NCBI GenBank assembly: GCA_947652115.1
Contig: OX393568.1
Coordinates: forward strand, 1,629,353 to 1,693,352
DNA from: Blastomussa wellsi
Lineage: Eukaryota; Cnidaria; Anthozoa; Scleractinia; Plerogyridae
Direction: 5' to 3'
Length of the DNA: 64,000 bases
Translations under genes and position numbers: made by a program
In this document: positions 47,601 to 58,980 of the stretch, piece after piece
How positions within the stretch are numbered: position 1 is the first letter of the stretch
How the letters are laid out: each line of letters begins with the position of its first letter
The notes under the pieces: model-generated
Database searches by the model: none
Told to the model about the DNA's origin: nothing
What the model saw: the letters and a program-made list of their open reading frames with translations, nothing else

Positions 47601-50258
47601 ATCACTGTATCTAAGAAAGGTCAGCTCGTTTTTTATAATTTTATTCTCTTCTCTTTTTCTTCTGAAGGACGGAAGCAACCTACTCTGTCCATTCTTATGG
47701 GTTTTTATGATGGTGGCACCTTGAACTAATGCAACTGAGAATACATTGTGACTATAAAATAAAATAAAAAAACCGACATTTCTGCTGCAGGAAGTGCTGC
47801 CCTCAGCAGCCGGGTATTGATAGAGACTAGCTGTGTTAGTCATACACTGCTGGTCATCATTGACCCAGCGCTAACATAATTTTCATCGCATGTACCGACA
47901 GCAAAACGAACAAAATGAAGATTACTTTTCGACGTAGCTCTGAATTCTTAAATGGGTCTTAAATACGATGGGTGGTGTTCAGCATTACTAAAATAAACCT
48001 GTCAAAATTTGGAAATACTGCACTACTTCTAAGAGATTCGGCAGCCTAACTTATGGGGAAAATGCCCAAACGAAAATCAAAGGCCTTTGTGCAATCCTAT
48101 AATATACATTCAATAGCTCCGTCTTTCCCGATTGCTATACACATTCAAGAAATAGTTCAAAAAATAATAATATTTTCAACAAAATTGGTACTTATCGTTT
48201 AGCCAATCACAAATTATTTAGTTGTCCCATAGGCGAAGCCAGGACTTTCAAAGGGGGGTCACACCCACTGTGCTCACCTGTCTGTCATGTGAGCATCCAC
48301 AGTGTGTTTCACTTGTTTACTTAAAAGATTGTCTCACAAAGAGGGGGGATCACGGGCATCCCAGGAACCCCCCCCCCCCCACCCACCCCTGGCTGTATAC
48401 GCCCTTGAAGGTATGCCACAGTAATGATAAAATATTTTATTTCGAAAAATAATACGACAGGTCCTTTCATTATTTTCCAGACGAGTGCCCTTGGAATAAG
48501 ACGCTCATGGCTCATCGCGGTTATATTAACAGCCCACGATTTGCTTTAGATTATCCCGGCAACATGGAGTGTATCTGGAGAATCCGCGTTCCTAAAGAGT
48601 ACAGAGTTAGTTTTGTGTTCCTAGCACCACTCAACTTTGATCCAAACTGTACTGACTTCTTGGAAATCCGAGATGGACTACATGGAAGTAGTCCATTGCT
48701 CAATCGATACTGCGGTTCTACCGCACCTCCTCCAAACGTCTTTTCCAGCGGACGAGAGATGTTTGTGCGTTTTAAGTCCGACAGCTATATTCGTACTCAC
48801 GACGACGGCAGCTTAAAGTCAGGATTTCGAGCTACATACTTCGCTACACGTGTCAAGTCAGGTATGTTAATTTGTTTTGCCAGGTTTTTCGCAGTTTGAA
48901 GGTGGAATACGGCACGACGAGTCTTGCGCGCATCACGTCCGTTGAGTCCTAAAATCAATGCAATTCGTAATATTGGAGTTAAGGCACCTGCTAGACATAA
49001 TCATGTTTGGCACGATGTTCTCTAGAAAGGACGACTCAGTGAATTGGAAGAGTTACTGCATGTTGCTCGCTCGATTCTCACACGAACCAAAGGTCTAGCT
49101 ATAGTCTATATAATTATAGACCCCCAGGTCGAGGCTTTTTCAGCTTGTTCATATTTTTAAAATGTACAATTGAAAAAATTCAGGCTGAACCATTTTCACG
49201 TTGAAACACAAAGAAATTTGTAACATTGTGTATATCAGTGAAACCTCTTTGGCTAGCCGATTCCTTGTTATGAAATGTTAAAATTTAGGAGCTGTCGAAA
49301 TAAACATAAAATCACCAAATTGTTAAGAGGAAAGCAATTTTAGAACTGGTATGGTATGCACATCTCACCGCCCCCCCTACACCCCCGTCCCCCGCACCCC
49401 GTATGAATTGCAGCCGGTTGGCCAGGCTACAACTCTTTAAAAACTATACACTGGCACCCTACGAACCAAATCCATTTTACAGCAACGACAATGTTGTGAT
49501 TATCAAATACTGCTCCTTATATAAACTACAATGAACGTTTGGATACAGGAGACCACGCATCCGACGAAGGCCTAACTCTCGAAACGTCAGCTCTTGAATC
49601 TCTTTACGGTGGCCAATTCACATTATTAACCCAGTTGATAAAACCAAATTATAAAGAATAAAACTACTTGGCTTGTTCTTACCAGATCTCTTTATAAAGA
49701 TGATGCTCGTACCAGACGTCACTCTAAGTGTTATAAAACCAAATTGATTTCAAGGCTGGTACTACGGCAAAAGGACAAAATTTATTGGCCAATACTTTTC
49801 ACTTTTATTAGTTAAGCATTAACTGCTATTGTACATATCTTGATTCAAATTTTAGAGCCATTATTTCCCTTGTATTAGCACTGGCCCTGAAGAAGACTAG
49901 CTCTGCTATTTGAAATATTGGCCAATAAATTTTGCCCTTTTGCCGTAGTGCTAGCCTTGCAATCAGTTTAGTTTTATCAACTGCAACCTGTAATAAAGTA
50001 ATACCTTCTATGAAATTGACAGTGAACATTATTTAAAACTAGCATTAATGTGGTATAACATTACGTTACATTTCGTACTTCGATACTCCCATATTTTATA
50101 GAAAAGGAACACCTTCAGTCTAGAAAAGGTTCCACAGACTTTTAGCTAGACTTGGACAACAACTGATACTCCTTCAATCTGTTTTTGCAGGTGCAGCTAT
50201 CATTAAGAACATATACAGTTTAACCTTACTATCTATGCTAGTTTTTCATCGTTTTTAA
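41687..50258 (+). CDS. Secreted/GPI-anchored LamG-CUB-CUB-CUB protein
   Basis: Exons: 41687-41732, 42691-42723, 43606-44214, 44928-45290, 46893-47264, 48481-48861 and 50191-50258. All introns are phase 1, giving 623 residues. Residues 1-15 are a signal peptide (MVKAIFWCQLAISLA). About 30-225 form a laminin-G/concanavalin-like domain (FNTTSAFLGAIFRLEF, GDLILVTSRDTDNF, DGQRHSIEVKR, KITLGGTFNSKFDGCL). Three CUB domains follow, one per exon: about 230-350, 351-474 and 475-601. The first is the most divergent; the others keep the FLEIRDG/FLEVRA and CG blocks. The last exon adds 22 residues ending in a hydrophobic run (LTLLSMLVFHRF) without a cytoplasmic tail, which looks like a GPI signal. Likely a surface adhesion or ligand-binding protein. 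A possible alternative last exon is at 49549-49661. Confidence 0.9.
43178..43535. mobile_element. Foldback MITE in LamG-CUB intron 2
   Basis: A 358-bp hairpin. Outer ends AGTGGTAAAG and CTTTACCACT, then GTGACGTCA on both sides, and a central perfect pairing around TACAAGGATTTGTATGG. It ends about 70 bp before the LamG exon. Confidence 0.85.
45560..45640. repeat. Copy of the CCCCAGAGCC hairpin family
   Basis: CGTCCCCATAGCCCTT and AAGGGCTCTGGGGACAT are inverted, as in 16255-16320. In LamG-CUB intron 4. Confidence 0.55.
46523..46688. mobile_element. Foldback MITE in LamG-CUB intron 4
   Basis: Arms GTGTTTACATAGCCTCAT and ATGAGGCTATGTAAACAC, plus GGGAGAATTCTCGA and TCGAATTCTCCC, form an almost continuous hairpin with a short loop near 46605. 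Confidence 0.85.
49549..49661 (+). other. Repeat-derived open frame, possible alternative last exon of the LamG-CUB gene
   Basis: After an AG at 49547-49548, the frame that accepts the phase 1 donor at 48861 reads GDHASDEGLTLETSALES, then LYGGQFTLLTQLIKPNYKE and a stop. An AATAAA overlaps the stop (49657-49662). The same sequence occurs inverted at 59092-59189, so the exon comes from a dispersed repeat. If used, it would replace the hydrophobic GPI-like tail with a hydrophilic end. No transcript evidence is available. Confidence 0.4.
49732..49980. mobile_element. Inverted-repeat element in LamG-CUB intron 6
   Basis: The left arm (CAAGGCTGGTACTACGGCAA, TTTATTGGCCAAT) is inverted on the right (ATTGGCCAATAAA, TTGCCGTAGTGCTAGCCTTG), with about 110 bp between. 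It lies downstream of the repeat-derived exon candidate. Confidence 0.75.
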
Positions 50259-50702
50259 GCTGAACACAAATCGATTGCAATGAGTCACTTCTAAAAGTAA
50301 GTACCTGTCGTAAAATTAAAGTCCGAGACGTTCTTTTCACGATCAGTGAGTACATATATAAGCAAGCGAGATAAGGCAGCCTTGGTTAGTAATAAGAGTT
50401 ATTTTAAATATGATGACACGGCCCGCCCTGCTGATAAGGCAAAGTTTTGTTATAACTGTGATGTTTAAAATAATGAACTGGTTTTCTCGTGAGATCAATA
50501 TTAGATAATCGATACATCAACATTCTTTATATACGCCTTCAATAATTAGATAAGATAGGTTAGAGATAATAATAATAATATTTCAACAGGAAGCTGCAAT
50601 CACCGAAGTGGTTCTCCAGATAATGATAACGATTACTTTTGTATCAAGTTAGGAATGTTCTAAGATAGAAGGCTTCTTTCGTTGTTACTGTTACTATTAA
50701 TT

Positions 50703-50929
50703 GGGACCTTCAGATCGGAGTTCCAGTACGAGATCAAGTACGAGTACGACTTTGGAATTTCAATCCAGTTACGGTCCCAGAAGCCTCACTCTTCCCAGTT
50801 GCTAACCAGTTGAAAAGGAGACTGTCGGTGCAAGATTGCTGTAAAATGTTAAAGCATAGGCACGAGAACTCGGTTTGAAAAGTCGTACTCGTTCTCAATC
50901 TCGTACTTGTACTCCGATCTGAAGGTCCC
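50703..50929. mobile_element. TIR MITE, GGGACCTTCAGATCGGAGT ends
   Basis: Left GGGACCTTCAGATCGGAGT and right ACTCCGATCTGAAGGTCCC are inverted, followed inward by GTACGAG/CTCGTAC words. Flanked by TTAATT and TAATA, so a short TAA-like target is possible. A truncated relative is at 13625. Confidence 0.85.
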
Positions 50930-50943
50930 TAATAGCAACATGT

Positions 50944-51210
50944 TGGAGGCGAGCGTGGCCTAGTGGTGAGGGCGCTGGACTTGTAATCCGGTGGTCCCGG
51001 GTTCGAGTCCTCCTCGCTGCCACTAAAACGGATTTGTCTTCTGTGGTCCCGATTTCAACTCCTCCACGCTTTGTAAATAGCCAACTTCCTGCCTCCTGCC
51101 AGTTGGGATTTTTAACAACTTTCTGTTTCATTTACAATATTTGTTTACGTGTTTACAGTGTCCCCAATTAGCACAGTGGTGCTAAATATATTGACACTTA
51201 AATAAAGTTG

Positions 51211-51265
<55 letters not shown>
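50944..51265 (+). mobile_element. tRNA-derived SINE with (ATT)n tail
   Basis: The head (about 50946-51020) has an A box (GTGGCCTAGTGGTGAGGG), an anticodon-like arm (CTGGACTTGTAATCCGG) and a B box (GGTTCGAGTCC). The body is about 190 bp of unrelated sequence, ending AATAAAGTTGTTG and a long ATT repeat (51216-51265). Organised as a full-length SINE. Confidence 0.85.
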
Positions 51266-51267
<2 letters not shown>

Positions 51268-51529
51268 TGTTATTTGTCTTTCGTTTTCGTTTTAGTTTTT
51301 TTCCTTGATTTTCTCGTTTTCTCACAAATGTTAGTACTAATTATATTGTTTCGAATACTATTACGTAATCCGTATTGTAATAATTGGTCTTGTTGTGCTA
51401 GTGATGTCAAAGTGTAAGAAAAATGAAAAAAACAATGAAAAAACATGAATGTGAAATATGTGAGCTGAACTGTCAGCTTTATCGTCAATGTGAATTAAAG
51501 TGATCAGTCAATATGTACCAACAATTCGT

Positions 51530-51665
51530 CCAGCTGTCTGTGACTGGCTTGAAGCCCGTCTGTCTGTCCATCTGCCTGTCTGTCTGTCTGTCTGTCTGTC
51601 CATCTGACTGTCTGTCTGTCTGTCCAGTCTGTCTACCTCACTTTCTTTCTTTCTTCCTTCCTTCC
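51530..51665. repeat. (TGTC)n pyrimidine-rich microsatellite
   Basis: Tandem CTGT/CTGC units followed by CTTT/CTTC units. Confidence 0.95.
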
Positions 51666-52329
51666 CGTTCCTTCCAGGGCCTACTCACTCCGCGTTCATT
51701 CCGAAAGCTGAGTAGACCCCCGAAAACGAGGTTGAAAGCACCCAGCAGTTCTTGATAATGTGCCCTTCACTCATGAATGCACATCAATTAACTTCTACCG
51801 CCAAGTTGTCGTGCTGTTCAAACAAAGCAAGCAAATTCTGAAGCTTTTTGGCGAGCATTTTGTGGCATATAAATTCATGGATTCTTCGCATTGTTTTATA
51901 CCTAGTACAATGACTGTCCACTGAGAAAAATGTCTTATTGTCCCTGAGCTAATAAATCTCAACAGTACTAGTACTATAAAGGTATTAACAAACCTTTAAT
52001 GGGTTCATTAATGCTCGCACTATTGTTCCGTTGTGCGTCGCAGCATAATAGGAGATTGCATTCTGAAATCATCAAAAGATTGCCTTTGTGTACATTGCCA
52101 CAGTATTGCCCCCAAGACAAATTGTTTCAACCTTGTTAAGTGAGAAACATTAAGGATATCAGATGAGAAAGAAGTGTAAGTTTTCCGGGAAGGTTATGTT
52201 GCATCCTTGAGGAATTATCTTGAAGAACCCTCTGCATCTTGTTATTACGAATGCTCTGTACAACTTGTACTCATAACTGTCACATTTCTCTAACTTTGCC
52301 TCTCTAAGCTTTACTCTCGGCTTTGACTC

Positions 52330-53359
52330 ATGAATTCTGCTGTAATTGTTTCATCGTCATTTCTGTTGGCTTTTTTATATACGGGTAAGTTCATTGGTAT
52401 AAAGGTGTTAATCATCTTTGTGTCGATTGCTAAATGACAATAAAAACTGCCTCACTATTCATTTCTACGGTTGAATGAATAAGCCTTCAGTGCGGGAGTT
52501 AGCGCGTTGAACAGAAGAGTAAACACAACAATTTATTTGATGAAGCTGTATAAACCAGGACGTAATGGACTTTACAGACCCGAGGGATTTACAGAAGTAG
52601 CACCGTGTTACTAGAGAGATTTTTTATACTGGGGATGTTAGGCGACGAGCATGCGTACAAGTCGCAGCGACAGGTATCTGGGATAAGTCGCTCCGTGTGT
52701 ACTGCAGCTTCCAAAACAAGTTCTTGTTTCAATTCGTTCTACTGATCGCAAAGATCTTTACAAAAAATTAAAAGGAACACGAGGCGAGTTATTGAAGCAA
52801 CTTGTCGCCTAGTGTTCTTTAGAGATGCATCATTAAAAAAGTGAAGAGGGGAGGGGAGGGGAGCAAAAAGCAAAGACAAATTTCCTGCAAAGCAAAAAAT
52901 TAAGAAAAAATCCTGCATTACAAAGGAACCAAAAGATAACCTGCATAACCTTCATGGTTAATACGTTCTTGGGTAAATAGCGACATGTACATGTATCTGT
53001 GCTATTGATTACTTTCAGGTCAAGCTTTGGAGTGTTACTCGTGTACAAGTCAAGCTTCTTGGGAAGACTGTGATAAGAATCTCAAAAGAGGAACTTGTGC
53101 GTCCAATCTTGATAACTGCGCCAAACTGTACGCCAGCGGCAATGGAGAGGCTTTTGCGCGGGGATGTGAAACTTCCCACGAATGCTCCAATCAACTGACG
53201 TGCAATAGTTTAGAATTAAATGAATGCAGTCTTCACTGTTGTAAACAAGATTTTTGTAACGGAAGTAGTGAGAAGAAGACGAATTGTTTTATCTCGGTGT
53301 TACCTGTCTTAACGAGCATGATCTGCATGTACAGCTATCAATTGCTTCACGAGCCATGA
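52330..53359 (+). CDS. Ly6/uPAR (three-finger) GPI-like surface protein
   Basis: Two exons, 52330-52384 and 53019-53359, joined in phase 1, give 131 residues. Exon 1 is a signal peptide (MNSAVIVSSSFLLAFLYT). The mature part starts LECYSCTSQASWEDC, carries Cys throughout and ends with the family signature CCKQDFCNG. The C-terminal 20 residues are hydrophobic (CFISVLPVLTSMICMYSY) with a short end, as in GPI-anchored Ly6 proteins. Twelve Cys are present in the domain, two more than the common ten, suggesting one additional disulfide. Ly6 proteins act in signalling and adhesion at the cell surface; the ligand is unknown. AATAAA at 53650-53655 may be its poly(A) signal. Confidence 0.92.
52619..52825. 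repeat. Degenerate relative of the TCGCAGCGAC MITE
   Basis: GTTAGGCGACGAGCATGCG at the left, GTCGCAGCGACAGG, and CAACTTGTCGCCTAGTGTTC at the right form weak inverted ends. In the Ly6 gene intron. Confidence 0.5.
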
Positions 53360-53659
53360 AGTATGGTCATGTCAGGAATCATACATGAATCCAACCATGG
53401 CTCAAAGCAGTTATAGGTCCGCTTGGCGTACGTTATTGTTCACTGGATAAATCATGATTGCCAAATTGGTAGAGAATGCTGCTTTTTAAGTTGGCAGTGT
53501 TGGAAGGGTCAATTAGAGGATCAATCACAGAGGATTATTTTCAAAGCTTTTTGTATTTGGCATGATTTAATTGTTTTGTTTTTCGACGATTGCTGTATAA
53601 GAATGTAAGCAAGTTTTTTTATGATAGCACAGAAACAAATCAATCTAAGAATAAAAAAA

Positions 53660-55955
53660 ATGCAACCACTTATCAAAAAAAAAATACTAAAAAAAGATAC
53701 TATGCACACTCTGTTTGGTCAACAACCTTTGTAATCTTGTACCAGTAAACTCCTGCCTCTTCTGGTTCCCAGTAATTTGCTAGACTTACTAGTTCCAGCA
53801 ATTCTGTTCAGACATTTATCCTGAATTTATTAATTTCTCCCAAAGACCATGAAGCCCGTGTTTCTTTGTATTTTGGCTGAATGACAATCTTTAAAGATAT
53901 AGGCATATCGGTACCTTTAGGAAGGGGGGGGGGGGAGGTAAGCTGTAACCTCCCTGCCCGAAAAAATTACACAATTTCTGAATGTGTTAGCATCAAACTG
54001 ATATACAACCGCCCAAAAATTGTAACTGCTGTCACCCGAATCCTGAATCCTGAATCCTGAGCAAAAAGTCGAAGAAGAAAAGTCGAAATTTTTCTAAACT
54101 GGAAAGGGGTGCAGCTACACCCTTCCCTCCCCCCACACACACCTCATACACCTATGCTTAAAGAAAGTACTGAAAGTGTTAAATTTATGTATACAATTGC
54201 AGACTCTTTAATATACCATCCCCCCTATTTTAACCCACCCATCCCCTTCCCCTTCAGAGAAAAATACATTGTTTTAGTTTTATTCATAGCACTCACATTA
54301 AATATTTACAGCAATGACTTTTTAACTAAATACAAAAGTTACATCTATTACTTTACAAAAATGAGATACAAAAAAATATATATCAAAAAAAACAAATAAA
54401 TATAACATAAAAATAAATTTTAAAAAATTATACAGTTAATTGCAATAATGTTGTCAAACAAGGTATTAATTAGGTTACTCATCATAAATACTACTGTAAA
54501 TTACAGAAATTCCCATGCAACATTTGCAGAATTGTACTACGACAAGGCAAAGTTCAAAACTTGATATTATGCCGTCCCGATGACCATTTTCAATTAATGT
54601 TGCTTGTTCTAACTTTCTGAAAAATTCATCAATAATTCAACGTTTCAGACTGGTAAAGAAACTCCTGTGAATCGATTCTTATGCCTCATTTTATTTCACG
54701 AGAGTATTACTCCAGCCTTACAGTCCCTCATCTACACCACCCAAGATAAACTGAATATTGTCTCTCCAGTGGTATATTTCCAGGGATATTTGATGTTGCC
54801 TACATGACATACTACTTGTAAAATCGGTGTAGTTTCACTTTTGACGTAATGTTTTTGATGTAATTCATATGTGAGCTATGGATGTACATCTTTCACTTTT
54901 AGTTTCATTTTTGTCATGAATCACTGCAGTTCCCTTTCTCATTGTTGTGCTACAAAAGGTAAATTTTACCTGTTACTAGTTGATTTGGAGAACACTACAA
55001 TAAAGTCTTGTCAATCCAACAAAATATAATGTTGGACTTAACAGTCAGTAGTCAAACTCAATCGAACATTAATCAGGTGTGAATACATTTGATTGCACTC
55101 AATTTTGTGACTGTGTTTGATTGGTTTGATAATCAGACTAACAGCAAATTGCATGTTTTATCACCAATCGCATTCCAACACCAATCGTTTAGCTAAGTTC
55201 GATTGATTTTTACTTGATTGTTGTTTGATTAGATACCCTGGGCTATCCATACAAATATTTCCTTTGGCAGGCTTACATTAGTTGCCTAACCTCCTCACAA
55301 TACTATGCTTCAAGCCACGAGACTTGCCGATAAATTCATCTCATTGTACTTTTACACGTTGAAATCTCCTTATTGCCTAAAAAGAAACAAACAGTAGCAG
55401 TAACAATCAGCATGAAGCTTTCAACTTTTTAAACTCCAAGGGTGGTTGGGCTATACAGGGATGGGTGGCTGGATAGGGTATGGTATGTCACCCGTCCTAA
55501 ACTAGGCATATAATTCAAGTGAGTCTCTCCTAAACATGGTATGGATATTTAGGAGTCGTCCTAGGAATGACTTCAAGACTTTCGAACAGGGTATGTGTAT
55601 AAGTAAGTAATTTTATTTACGCACATATCGCATATGAGCGAAAGCTCGTTTAAATGCGAATGTGACATTTTACTTCAGCCGTTTTACTTTTGAACTGGCC
55701 CATCTGCGAGCCTCGGTTCATCTGCGATATGTCGATAAGTAAAGTTTACCTCTTTCCTTACCACCCTTACCTTATGCTTTTCTACCTACCTTGAAATGTT
55801 TGAATGCAATGGCAAAATAGCATTTCCTATGAACTATTTTGCTTTGCTTTGCAACGATAATGAAAGCTGATCACAGAATCCCCTCTTATTAGCAGCCGCG
55901 CAACACCAGTTCTTGTCCGCCATCATTTACCTGCTGCTAGAATAGAAGATTTTCA
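53660..55955. other. Intergenic, AT-rich
   Basis: No exons or RNA genes were recognised. A poly-G run near 53928 and A-rich stretches near 54360-54430 are present. Confidence 0.6.
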
Positions 55956-55968
55956 TTGGACACGACTA

Positions 55969-56806
55969 TAGGCTCGATTTCCGCCGCTCTCTCGAGTCCG
56001 GTCTTCGTTCCTCCCCGAGAAGAGACGGCTGGACGCGTGAGCGGCCATCCATGTCTGTGACGTATTTGAAAAACAAATAATTAATGCATTCTCAGATGTC
56101 ACCGGATGTGAATTAGGACTCGAAAAGCAAGCCTAAATGTACACACGCGCCAATACCAGCAACTTGTTCTTGCTCTTATTTCGATGTTGCCATCGAAAAG
56201 TCAAAGCTCTTTGAAAAGCTCCGAGAAGATACAAAAACTATTCATCGCCAGTCGAAGGAAAAGTTTGAAACGAATAATAGAAAAGCGCCCAGCGTTGTCG
56301 CGTCGAACAAAATCTCTTCGCCATGCAGCAGATCAAGGAAGAGTGAAGGCCGCAAAAAGCCTTTCTTCGGTTATCGATTCAAACAACGTGATAGCTAAAT
56401 TGTTCTTTTAATATTTCAAGCAAATGTTACTAGGTACGAGTCGGGGAGGAAAAGTGTGGAATTGCCAAAAACGATCACCATGGGCTACGGTCTAAAACCA
56501 ACCACAAATACTAAAAGTATCAAACAGAAATCTCATCTTGTTATATTTCTCTGTGGATCTTTCATTTTCTCGACTTTAAAGCGCTTCAAAATACGATCAC
56601 ACGCCAAACCAAATCACTCCTTCGCATCCGTCATTCTGAAAATCTACTTTGAAGAAATAATTTATGCGGCCTTCGTAGCCTGCTCGATTTGAGCAGGCGA
56701 CCTCCTGATTGGCGGAAATCAACAATGGCATTCTCTCGCGTCCAGCCGTGAGTTCGGGGAGGAGCGCGGGCTCCGGTTCCCGAACAGCGGCTGGTAATCG
56801 AGCCTA
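55969..56806. mobile_element. TIR element of 838 bp with 9-bp target duplication
   Basis: The ends TAGGCTCGATTTCCGCCGC and CAGCGGCTGGTAATCGAGCCTA are inverted. The 9-bp direct repeat ACACGACTA flanks it at 55960-55968 and 56807-56815, suggesting a Mutator-like mechanism. Inside, 56184-56411 is an open frame of 75 basic residues, and another frame is also open over part of it. Neither looks like a transposase. Shorter copies of the ends occur near 9693, 19045 and 31962-32045. Confidence 0.85.
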
Positions 56807-56889
56807 ACACGACTATCACGTGGTACATACAACGGCTTGGTTGGGCAAATGTATATAAAAATAAAATAAACCATTATTTAGTAGCTGTT

Positions 56890-56962
56890 GTTTCCGTAGT
56901 GTAGTGGTTATCACGTCCGCCTAACACGCGGAAGGTCGCCGGTTCGAGCCCGGCCGGAAACA
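56890..56962 (+). tRNA. tRNA-Val (AAC)
   Basis: A 73-nt cloverleaf: GTTTCCG/CGGAAAC acceptor, A box TAGTGTAGTGG, anticodon arm TCCGC-CTAACAC-GCGGA (AAC), B box GGTTCGAGCCC. A T run follows within 10 bp. Confidence 0.96.
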
Positions 56963-57404
56963 CATTGATACTTTTTTTTTACTTTTCCATTTATTTTTCC
57001 AAAACTACCATGTTCCCTTTTTCCTTTTATTTTTTGTTTGAGAATGACCATTAACTCTTATTTTTTTTCTGGCTTATGAGGCAACCGAAGCTATCTTGAC
57101 GGGTAGGCAAAGCAATGCACCGGGATTTTTTTGTTCTCCGTATGACTTTTACCACTCTTTATGACCTTTTATCGTTTTGTATGTGAAAATGGCCTTTACA
57201 TGGCCGTGTCTCACGTGGACTGGAAAATAGCGAATTCACGAATTTGATTGGCTAAATTCGATGTTGACCGCGGTCTAGATTTTCCCATCCAGACCGGCAA
57301 CGACCGGCATCTAGACCGGTTGCATTTTGGGGTCAGAAAGTTACAAACGAAACAGGAGCACGTTGTCCCCTTTTTGTCTAAAAATACTAAAATACTCGAA
57401 CGAG

Positions 57405-58110
57405 GAGTCAGGCAAGTAGTAGCTGTTGAAACCTTAGCTTTAGCGGTTCGCCAAAACATAGCGATAAAAGGGATTACCATCGGAGGGGATGAAACAAAAC
57501 TCCTACAATATGCGGATGATACAACGGCAGTCCTTTCTGATATCAATTCCGCTCTCATTCTTTTCAAGTTACTTGATGATTTTAAAAAATTGTCAGGTTT
57601 AGCCATTAATCCCACCAAAACGGAAGGAATGTGGATTGGATCCTCTAGAGAAAATAAAACAAAACCTTTTGGAATTAAATGGCCCAATGAACCAATCAAA
57701 GCCCTGGGTGTTTACTATTCTTATGATCTAAAATTACTTCACGAAAAGAATTTTATTGAAAAACTTGATACTATAAAGAAACTTATAAATATTTGGTCTT
57801 CGAGAGGTCTTTCCTTGTATGGAAAGGTGACTATAATAAAATCTTTGATTATCCCAAAGTTTGTTTATGTATCGTCACTGTTACCCACTCCCAAGGAATC
57901 TATTAAACAACTGAATCAACTGTTATATAAATTTCTATGGAAAGGCGTCGATAAAGTAACCCGCTTATCAGTAATAAACGAATACGAAAAAGGTGGGTTA
58001 AAAATGATTGCCTTCGAAACTATGATAAAATCTTTAAGATTAACCTGGCTAAAGAGGATCTTTGGTGTGAATGACGGTACATGGAAAAGTTATTGTGCCG
58101 GTATGGTTTC
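57405..58110 (+). pseudogene. Fragment of an L1-like LINE reverse transcriptase
   Basis: An open frame spans 57248-58306, but only about 57405-58110 looks like retrotransposon. It has QVVAVETLALAVRQN, GITIGG, the catalytic-core YADD (57509-57520), LSGLAINPTKTEGMWIG, KALGVYYSYD, LYGKVTIIKSLIIPKFVYV and YKFLWKG. Sequence before and after (to KL at the end) does not resemble the family, so this is a truncated, rearranged copy that happens to be open. The endonuclease and most of the fingers domain are absent. Not functional by itself. Confidence 0.85.
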
Positions 58111-58306
58111 CTCCAGGGCGCTACGCCAAGAGAGCGCAGTTTCGTGTCTATTTTTGCTGCACAGCATCTTGACCTCCAAAATATCTTCTTCAGACCTCTT
58201 CGATAATTCCGAAAACTACACGATTCAGATAAAAATGCCTTCTCTCGAGAAAGTTTCTGAAAACAATGACAGTAGACCATGTAGAAGACGAACAAACAAG
58301 CTGTAA

Positions 58307-58980
58307 CGGCGTTACGCGTTGAATTTTCGTAATAAATTCGGACCCAGTCCTTTGGACATTTTTGAAGTCAAAATAGCCAACTTTCAATGCTTGTAAAATC
58401 GACAATCTATCGTTGAATTCTTAAAACTTTGTAATTGTGTATTTCAAATAGTATTTTTAATTATACAGAAAAAAATCGCTTCATGGGCAAGTTAAGTACA
58501 GCTTTTATTGTTGACCTGTCACTTATTTTAATTAATATTTTTCAACTTATACAGACTGTACAAATCCTTCTCACAGTCAAAAACGAGGGGCTCCGACCTC
58601 TGTGACTGCCACGTTAATTTACGTTAAATATCGCTCCTCGATTACTGTATTTGTTCTGTTTGGACCGTTACGAATGCGTATTTCGTTCAAGTAACCGTGC
58701 TAACAGGGTTAAGTCCAGAAAAGTCCAGAAAAATCCAGAAATCCGCGTGTCTCAATGAAAAATTATTAGAATGGCTGCCTTGTAACCTCGGCAGCAAAAA
58801 TAAAAAAAAAGAAGTTTATGTTATTTACATTCATAAGGATGTGACGCCTTTCTGTCCGCATGTCGCAACTTTAAAATAACGTGACACCAGTTTCGCGCTT
58901 AATTGGGAAAGCATTGTTGGGCCATGAGCTCATGATCGCCTGACAACAGCTCCTGGTTCTCCGCAAAAAGAGGAAATTCT
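58307..58980. other. Non-coding stretch between LINE fragment and tRNA-Pro
   Basis: No feature recognised except an imperfect CCAGAAA repeat near 58714-58742. Confidence 0.5.

Noticed and set aside
57211..57699. Minus-strand open frame of 162 codons
   Set aside because: Antisense shadow of the LINE reverse-transcriptase fragment.
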